A stretch of 64,000 nt of DNA. It comes from Haematobia irritans. Its lineage: Eukaryota; Arthropoda; Insecta; Diptera; Muscidae. The stretch covers positions 98,378,162-98,442,161 of the forward strand of contig NC_134397.1 in NCBI RefSeq assembly GCF_050003625.1, read 5' to 3'. Both the position numbers and the translations under genes were made by a program. Shown here piece after piece: positions 56,063 to 64,000 of the stretch (position 1 is its first letter; each line of letters begins with the position of its first letter). Below the pieces are notes generated by a model that was given only the letters and a program-made list of their open reading frames with translations, searched no databases and was not told the origin of the DNA.

Positions 56063-59000
56063 TATGTAAGTCCATACGTGGTATATATCAAATCAAACAA
56101 GTATAAACGGCCGTAAGTTCGGTCAGGCCGAATCTTATGTACCCTCCACCATGGATTGCATTGAAACTTGTAGTAAAGACTGACATCCACAATCGAATTA
56201 CTTGGGTTGCGGTAACACTTGCCAATGGCAAGGTTTCTTAAAACTTCTTAACACCGTCTACTCAATTGTAAGTTAGTCCATACGGAGTATAGATAAACAA
56301 AAAAGGTCGATTAAATACTATTTAATTCAGTTTGAGAAAATTTTCTATAGAAATAAAATGTTGACAAAATTTTCTATAGAAATAAAATTTTGACAAAATT
56401 TTCTATAGAAATAAAATTTTTACAAAATTTTCTATAGAAATAAAATTTTGACAAAAATTTCTATAGTAATAAAATTTTGACAAAAATTTCTATAGTAATT
56501 AAATTTTGACAAAATTTTCTATAGAAATAAAATTTTAACAAAATTTTCTATCGAAATAAAATGTTGACAAAATTTTCTATAGTAATAAAATTTTGACAAA
56601 ATTTTCTATAGAAATAAAATTTTGTTAGATTACTTTTGGGGATCGGCTATATATACCTATAGACGGATATGGACCAATTTTGGCATGGTTGTTAGCGGCC
56701 GTATACTGCACAATGTACAAAATTTCACCACGTACCAAATCTTAACCGGATCCGATGAATTTTGGTCCTCTAAGAGCGGCATGGACAAATTTGTGCATGG
56801 TTGTTAGAGACCATATACTAACACCACGTACCACATTTCAACCGGATTGGGTGAATTTTGCTCTTCCAAGGGGCTCCAGAGGTCAAATCTGGGGATCATT
56901 TTATATGGGGGCTATATATGATTGGACCGATTTCGACCAATTTTTGCATAGTGGTTAAAGACCATATACTGGCACCATGTACCAAATGTCAGTCGGATCA
57001 TGTGAAATATTCTTCTCTTAGAGGCTCCGCAAGCCAAATCTGGGAATCAGTTTATATGGGGTCTATATATAATTATAGACCGATATGGACCAATTTTTGC
57101 ACGGTTGTTGGAGACCATATACTAACACCATGTACCAAATTTCAGCCGGATCGGATGAAATTTGCTTCTCTTAGAGGCCTCGCAAGCCAAATCGGGGGAT
57201 CGGTTTATATGGGGGCTATATATAATTATGGACCGATGTGGACGAATTTTTGCACGGTTGTTAGAGACCGTATACTTACACCATATACCAAATTTCAGCC
57301 GGATCGGATGAAATTTGCTTCTCTTAGAGGCCTCGCAAGCCAACTCGGGGGATCGGTTTATATGGGGGCTATATATAATTATTTACCGATATTGACCAAT
57401 TTTTGCATGGTTGGTGGAGACCATATACTAACACCATGTACCAAATTTCAGCCGGATCGGATGAAATTTGCTCCTCGCAAGCCAAATCGGGGGATCGGTT
57501 TATATGGGGGCTATATATAATTATGGACCGATGTGGACGAATTTTTGCACGGATGTTAGAGACCATATACTAACACCATGTACCAAATTTCAGCCGGATC
57601 GGATGAAATTTGCTTTTCTTAGAGGCCTCGCAAACCAAATCGGGGGATCGGTTTATATGGGAGCTATATATAATTATGAACCGATGTGGACCAATTTTTG
57701 CATGGTTGTTAGAGACCATTTACTAACACCCTGTACCAAATTTCAGCCGGATCGGATGAAATTTGCTTCTCTTAGAGGCCTCGCAAGCCAAATTTGGGGG
57801 TCCGTTTATATGGGGGCTATACGTAAAAGTGGACCGATATGGCCCATTTTCAATACCATCCGACCTACATCAATAACAACTACTTGTACCAAGTTTCAAG
57901 TCGATAGCTTGTTTCGTTCGGAAGTTAGCGTGATTTCAACAGACGGACGGACATGCTTAGATCGACTCAGAATTTCACCACGACCCAGAATATATATACT
58001 TTATGGGGTCTTAGAGCAATATTTCGATGTGTTACAAACGGAATGACAAAGTTAATATACCCCCCATCCTAGGGTGGAGGGTATAAAAAAGATCGATCCA
58101 ATACGTATATAATTCAGTTTGACAAAGTAGACATAAAATTTTGACAAAATTTTCTACAGAAATAAAATTTTCACAAAAATTTCTATAGAAATAAAAATTT
58201 TGACAAAATTTTCTGTAGAAAGAAAATTTTGAAAAAAATTTCTACAGAAATAAAATCTTAACAAAATTTTCTATAGAAATAAACTTTTGACAAAATTTTC
58301 TATAGAAATAAAATCTTGGTAGATTATTTTTGGCTCGAGTGGAAACCATGATTATGAACCGAATAAAATTTGAGCAAAATCTTCTATAGAAATACAATTT
58401 TGACAAAATTTTCTATAGAAATAAAATTTTGACAATGATGAAAATTTTATTATGAACCGAATAAAATTTTAACAAAATTTTCTCTAGAAATAAAATTTTG
58501 ACAAAATTTTCTATAGAAATAAAATTTTGGTAGATTATTTTTGGCTCTAGTGGCAACCATGATTATGAACCGATATGGACCAATTTTTGTGTGATTGGAC
58601 CAATTTTGGTATGGTTGTTAGCGACCATATACTAACACCACGTTCCTAATTTGAACCGGATAGGATGAATTTTGCTCCTCCAAGAGGCTCCGGAGGTCAA
58701 ATCTGGAGAACGTTTTATATGGGGCTATATATAATTATGGACCGATATGGACCAATTCTGCCACGTTTGTTAAAGATCATATACTAACACCATGTTCCAA
58801 ATTACAACCGGATTGGATGAAATTTGCTTCTCTTGGAGACTTCGCAAGCCACATCTGGGGATCGGTTTATATGGGGGCTATATATAATTATGAACCGATG
58901 TGGACCAATTTTTGCATGGTTGTTAGAGACCATATACCAATATCATGTACCAAATTTCAGGCGGATCGGATGAACTTTGCTTCTCTTTGAGGCTCCGCAA

Positions 59001-59755
59001 CCCAAATCTGGGGATCGGTTTATATGGGCGCTATATATAATTATGGACCGATGTGGACCAATTTTGTACGGTTGTTAGAGACCATATACCAATACCATGT
59101 ACCAAATTTCTGCCGGATCGGATGCAATTTGCTTCTCTTTGAGGCTTCGCAAGCCAAATCTGGAGATCGGTTTATATGGGGTCTATATATAATTATGGAC
59201 CGATATGAACCAATTTTTGCACGGTTGTTAGAGACCATATACCAACACCATGTACCAAATTTCAGCCGGATCGGATGAAATTTGCTTCTCTTTTAGGCTC
59301 CGCAAGCCAAATCTGGGGATCGGTTTATATGGGGGCTATATATAATTATGGACCGACGTGGACCAATGCATGGTTGTTAGAGACCATATACCAACACCAT
59401 ATACCAAATTTCAGCCGGATCGGTTGAAATATGCTTCTGTTAGAGGCTCCACAAGCCAAGTCTGAGAGTCCCTTAATATGGGGGCTATACGTAAAAGTGG
59501 ACCGATATGGCCCATTTTCAATACCATTCGACCTACGTCGATAACGACTACTTGTGCCAAGTTTCAAGTCGATAGCTTGTTTCGTTCGGAAGTTAGCGTG
59601 ATTTCAACAGACGGACGAACGGACATGCTTAGATCGACTCAGAATTTCACCACGACCCAGAATATATATACTTTATGGGGTCTTAGAGCAATATTTCGAT
59701 GTGTTACAAACGGAATGACAAAGTTAATATACCCCCATCCTATGATGGAGGGTAT
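56063..59755 (+). mobile_element. HINE-A copy 9, 5'-truncated, with copy 8 inside
   Basis: 56063-56096 (TATGTAAGTCCATACGTGGT and following) is the inner part of an end A. It resumes at 58085 (GATCGATCCAATACG), so the copy at 56097-58084 is inserted within end A of this older copy. After the break it continues with minisatellite (58130-58530), satellite and end B to 59755. The outermost end-A sequence, including the palindrome, is missing. Confidence 0.8.
56097..58084 (+). mobile_element. HINE-A copy 8, nested in copy 9
   Basis: End A ACAAGTATAAACGGCCG with the near-palindrome TTCGGTCAGGCCGAA (one change), ~10 minisatellite units (56335-56620), about six satellite units including a truncated one at 57465, and end B with hairpin (CCCCCCATCCTAGGGTGGAG). 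The inner inserted copy at 63184-64000 sits at the same position of another element. Confidence 0.85.
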
Positions 59756-60345
59756 AAAAAAGGACTATAATACAAGAAGTCACCAAAATACCAATGGATT
59801 TATTTTTAGAAATAGTGACCCTATGCATCAAGGACTCCAAATATTTCACATATGACGATAAGATATTTGAACAAACAAATGGAATGCTGATGGGATCTCC
59901 TATATCTCCCATAATCGCAGATATCATAATGGAGGAATTATTAGACGACGCAATGAATAAACTCTCAAAAAAACAAGATTTCTGACTAAATATGTTGATG
60001 ACATATTTTGCATCATAGACAAAGATGAAGTAGACAACACATTGACGACTCTTAACGCATTTAATCGACAACTTCAATTCACAATGAAATGTGAAAACGA
60101 AGGAAAATTGCCTTATCTTGACACAGTGGTTCAAAGACACAACAATCAACTAAGATTAAAATGGTACCAAAAGAACACAGCATCAGGAAGACTAATAAAC
60201 TTTCACTCCAATCATCCTCGACGTATTAAGATCAACACTGCTACCAATTTTATTAACAGGGTTTTAAACATAAGCGACGTAAGATTTCATAGGGCTAACG
60301 AGAAGAAAATACGACGGATTCTCCAACAAAATTTCTTCAATTTTC
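59756..60345 (+). pseudogene. Penelope-like RT C-terminal part
   Basis: Reads IPMDLFLEIVTLCIKDSKYF, TYDDKIFEQTNGMLMGSPIS (MGSPxSP motif of Penelope-like RTs) and PIIADIIMEELLDDAM. A frameshift near 59985 interrupts the YxDD region (YVDDIF is readable in another frame at about 59992-60010). Then LNAFNRQLQFTMKCENEGKL, PYLDTVVQRHNNQLRLKWYQ, KNTASGRLINFHSNHP and NRVLNISDVRFHRANEKKIR follow. The combination of MGSPxSP and the FxNFxSxHP-like block is characteristic of Penelope RTs. Confidence 0.85.
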
Positions 60346-61140
60346 AATTAAACACTTAATTGAATTTGGAAACGGATTCAATTAATATGTTAATTGATTC
60401 AATTAATTATTTAATCAAATCCGAAAACCAATTAAAAAATAATTGATATTTGTTACGTTTCCAATTAAAATATCAGTTGATTCGATCAATTTGTTAATCA
60501 ATTCTGAAATAATTTTAAATTACAAACGTGATTTATTTTTCCGTTTCTAATTACACATGTGATTGATCCAATCACCTTTGTGATTGAAATTGAATAATTT
60601 TGAGCGATGGAAAGAGCGAAAAGAGAACAAGAGAATGGGTATTTATTCAACAACGTATGATGGAGAGATCAGTCTGTGGAAGTAACTCGTAACGAACGGT
60701 TGGGTTTTTGTTTTTCGCGTAAATTGAAAAACATGATTGGCGTGACTGTCTGCTGCATTCAAAATGTGTGCATAAATATTTTGAACGCAAAAACAAATCA
60801 TAGCATAGGGTTGAAATAAATAAAGTGTGCAACAACAAATGGTCACGTGATAAAGGTTTGAAAAAATATATGAGAGAACGCATTTGAAATTACCTGTTTT
60901 TGTGTTTTGTGGTATTGTAAAAATGGAAAACAATTATTGAAGGTAAGAAATTATGAAATGTGAATACCGTTTTCCATTGAATCCTGTTTATATTAAACGG
61001 ACTAAAATAATATATTTTTTATTCATTTCTTTTAGTGGTCAATTTTATTTCGTGAAATTGACCAATCAATTCCATCAACTTCATCATTTTATCAAATATA
61101 TAAGAACATGTATACAATCAAAAGGTGGGTACCGTATTAA
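60346..61140 (+). repeat. Dispersed repeat X, second copy
   Basis: Starts TCAATTAAACACTTAATTGA, a palindromic AATTGATT-rich section (60346-60610), then single-copy-looking DNA that matches 2241-2590 and 1-96 inverted. No protein is conserved between copies. It may be a MITE or the tail of a larger element; the right end is not defined. Confidence 0.65.
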
Positions 61141-61477
61141 TCTTTTAAAATTATAAATTTTTTTCACTCCTAGTTTTTTTAAAACCAAGAGCGGTATGTG
61201 TTTGTTGGAAGCTTCACCTTGAAGTTGCGAAGTAGCGTTGGCATTAAATTCCATTTTTATTTTACCTGTTTTTTTCAGTTTGAACCCAAGTAGAAAGCAG
61301 TATATCTGATACTAAACTAATGAGCTGAATTATGTAATGGTAAAAAAGTTCTTTCTTTTAGATTTAAACATATGAAAATAATAAAAATATGTATCTTCCA
61401 TTTATATTTTTTTCTATTTCCAGAATTTGCAAAGTATCATCAATATAATACCAAATATTACATTGCTTTCCCATTAT
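61141..61477. other. AT-rich spacer, nothing recognised
   Basis: No coding, RNA or transposon feature was identified between repeat X and the next HINE-A. Confidence 0.4.
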
Positions 61478-63183
61478 TATACCCTCCATCATAGGATGGG
61501 GGTATATTAACTTTGTCATTCCGTTTGTAACACATCGAAATATTGCTCTAAGACCCCATAAAGTATATATATTCTGGGTCGTGGTGAAATTCTGAGTCGA
61601 TCTAAGCATGTCCGTCCGTCTGTTGAAATCACGCTAACTTCCGAACGAAACAAGCTATCGACTTGAAACTTGCCACAAGTAGTTTTTATCGATGTAGGTC
61701 GGATGGTATTGAAAATGGGCCATATCGGTCCACTTTTACGTATAGCCCCCATATAAAGGGACCCTCAGATTTGGCTTGTGGAACCTCTAACAGAAGCATA
61801 TTTCATCCGATCCGGCTGAAAGTTTGGAACATGGTGTTGGTATATGGTCTCTAACAACCATGCAAAAATTGGTCCACATCGGTCCATAATTATATATAGC
61901 CCCCATATAAACCGATCCCCAGATTTGGCTTGCGAAGCCTAAAAGAGAAGCAAGTTTCATCCGATCCGGCTGAAATTTGGTACATGATGTTGGTATATGG
62001 TCTCTAACAACCATGCAAAAATTGGTCCACATCGGTCCATAATTATATATAGCGCCAATATAAACCGATCCCCAGATTTTGGTTGCGGAGCATCAAAGAG
62101 AAGCAAATTTCATCCGATCCGCCTGAAATTTGGTACATGATGTTGGTATATGGTCTCTAACAACCATGCAAACATTGGTCCACATCGGTCCATAATTATA
62201 TATAGCGCCCATATAAACCGATCCCCAGATTTTGGTTGCGGAGCATCAAAGAGAAGCAAATTTCATCCGATCCGCCTGAAATTTGGTACATGATATTGGT
62301 ATATGGTCTCTAACAACCATGCAAAAATTGGTCCACATCGGTTCATAATTATGTATAGCCCCATATAAACCGATCCCCAGATTTGGCTTGCGAAGTCTCC
62401 AAGAGAAGCAAATTTCATCCAATCCGGTTGTAATTTGGAACATGGTGTTAGTATATGATCTTTAACAACCGTGCCAGAATTGGTCCATATCGGTTCATAA
62501 TTATATATAGCCCCCATATAAAACATTCTCCAGATTTGACCTCCGGAGCCTCTTGGAGGAGCAAAATTCATCCGATCCGGTTGAAATTTTGAACATGATG
62601 TTAGAATGTGGTCTCTAACAAACACGGCCCATATCGGTCCATAATTATATATAGCCCCCATATAAAACATTCTCCAGATTTGACCTCCGGAGCCTCTTGG
62701 AGGAGCAAAATTCATCCGATCCGGTTCAAATTAGGAACGTGGTGTTAGTATATGGTCGCTAACAACCATACCAAAATTGGTCCAATCACACAAAAATTGG
62801 TCCATATCAGTTCATAATCATGGTTGCCACTAGGGCCAAAAATAATCTACCAACATTTTATTTCTATAGAAATTTTATTTCTATAGAAAATTTTGTCAAA
62901 ATTTTATTTCTATAGAAAATGTTGTTCAAATTTTATTCGGTTCATAATCATGGTTGCCACTCGAGCCAAAAATAATCTACCAAGATTTTATTTCTGTAGA
63001 AATTTTTGTCAAAATTTTCTTTCTATAGAAAATTTCGTCAAAATTTTTATTTCTATAGAAAATTGTGTGAAAATTTTATTTCTATAGAAAATTTTGTTAA
63101 AATTTTATTTCTGTAGAAAATTTTGTCAAAATTTTATGTCTACTTTGTCAAACTGAATTATATACGTATTGGATCGATCTTTT
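61478..63183 (-). mobile_element. HINE-A copy 10, interrupted by copy 11
   Basis: An inverted copy from TATACCCTCCATCATAGGAT (61478) through five to six satellite units and minisatellite (62860-63150) to the inner end A phrase CGTATTGGATCGATCTTTT, where copy 11 starts. Its outer end A must lie beyond the window. Satellite text 62450-62760 is nearly identical to 6370-6680 of copy 2. Confidence 0.8.
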
Positions 63184-64000
63184 TATACCCACCACCATAG
63201 GATGGGGGGTATATTAACTTTGTCATTCCGTTTGTAACACATCGAAATATTGCTCTAAGACCCCATAAAGTATATATATTCTGGGTCGTGGTGAAATTCT
63301 GAGTCGATCTGAGCATGTCCGTCCGTCCGTCCGTCCGTCCGTCTGTTGAAATCACGCTAACTTCCGAACGAAACAAGCTATCGACTTGAAACTTGGCACA
63401 AGTAGTTGCTATTGATGTAGGTCGGATGGTATTGCAAATGGGCCATATCGGTCCACTTTTACGTATAGCCCCCATATAAACGGACCCCAAAATTTGGCTT
63501 GCGAGGCCTCTAAGAGAAGCAAATTTCATCCGATCCGGCTGAAATTTGGTACATGGTGTAAGTATATGGTCTCTAACAACCATGCAAAAATTGGTCCACA
63601 TCGGTCCATAATTATATATAGCCCCCATATAAACCGATCCCCCGATTTGGCTTGCGAGGCCTCTAAGAGAAGCAAATTTCATCCGATCCGGCTGAAATTT
63701 GGTACGTGATGTTAGTATATGGTCTCTAACAACCATGCAAAAATTGGTCCACATCGGTTCATAATTATATATAGCCCCCCTATAAACCGATCACAAGATT
63801 TGACCTCCGGAACCTCTTGGAAGACCAAAATTCATCTGATTCAGTTGAAATTTGGTACGTGGTGTTAATATATGGCCTCAAACTCCCATGAAAAAATTGG
63901 TCGATATCGGTCCATAATTATATATAGGCCCCATATAAACCGATCCCCAGATTTGACCTCCAGAGCCCCTTGGAAGAGCAAAATTCTTCCCATTCGGTTG
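63184..64000 (-). mobile_element. HINE-A copy 11, partial at window edge
   Basis: Begins TATACCCACCACCATAGGAT in the middle of copy 10's end A, with end B and about three satellite units before the window ends. Its text matches copy 6 (36516-38365) most closely, including the CCACCACCATAGG hairpin variant and the CCAAAATTTGGCTTGCGAGG phrase. Confidence 0.8.

Larger units (their letters stand above)
53930..60345 (+). mobile_element. Penelope-like element copy 1, interrupted and deleted
   Basis: Plus-strand pieces are 53930-54104, 55622-56062 and 59756-60345, separated by a T1 (54105-55621) and a nested HINE-A pair (56063-59755). The first two rejoin exactly when T1 is removed. Between the second and third pieces the element has also lost the middle of the RT, because no sequence for the region carrying the first catalytic Asp is found on either side. 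The 3' border is at about 60345, where repeat X begins; no GIY-YIG domain is present. Confidence 0.8.

Overview
This window looks like repeat-dense heterochromatic or intergenic DNA from a higher fly, most likely a calyptrate (house fly, stable fly or blow fly type). That placement rests on AT richness, Jockey-, LOA- and CR1-like LINEs, a Penelope-like element, a tRNA-headed SINE and abundant elements ending in a GGGTATA hairpin. Species is inference. I found no host protein gene, rRNA or genuine tRNA gene. Nearly all readable protein is decayed transposon reverse transcriptase (RT) or endonuclease. Family labels below (HINE-A, HINE-B, T1-T4, RZ, X) are my own.

The dominant family, HINE-A, recurs from end to end. 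One end has a perfect palindrome. Then come a ~29-bp minisatellite, a ~180-bp tandem satellite, and a second end with a terminal hairpin. Short inverted repeats lie near both ends, so the layout resembles DINE-1/Helentron-derived elements. Copies lie at 97-2240, 4027-4856, 5086-7303, 10683-13805, 13821-15995, 17226-22814, 36516-38365, 44982-46992, 56063-59755 (one copy inside another) and 61478-64000 (the same arrangement inverted).

The window is best read as nested insertions. 9.06-23.4 kb: hammerhead-ribozyme repeats (RZ), one cut inside its ribozyme by a TA-target element (T2) that holds two HINE-A copies; a second RZ copy is split by a HINE-A that itself holds T2 and T3. 23.47-28.2 kb: a decayed LOA-type LINE. 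28.2-29.1 kb: an antisense SINE and a third RZ copy. 29.4-35.1 kb: a Penelope-like element on the minus strand, cut by hAT-like, T1 and T4 insertions. 35.6-53.9 kb: a Jockey-type LINE broken by HINE-A, HINE-B and two T1 copies; the second T1 holds HINE-A and an almost intact CR1/Jockey-group LINE. 53.9-60.3 kb: a second Penelope-like copy cut by T1 and nested HINE-A. 60.3-64 kb: repeat X and the inverted HINE-A pair.

The most notable items are: (1) a type I hammerhead ribozyme at 9078-9146 in a 425-bp tandem repeat unit, matching the design of metazoan retrozymes; (2) a tandem array of exon-like cassettes with splice-site consensus inside a non-autonomous DNA transposon at 19340-20700; (3) a divergent pair of tRNA-derived sequences kept in three T1 copies; (4) a SINE whose tail matches a LINE 3' UTR; (5) a LINE insertion with target duplication and 5' inversion that fits twin priming. 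Insertion limits were checked where possible against a second, uninterrupted copy of the target within this window.
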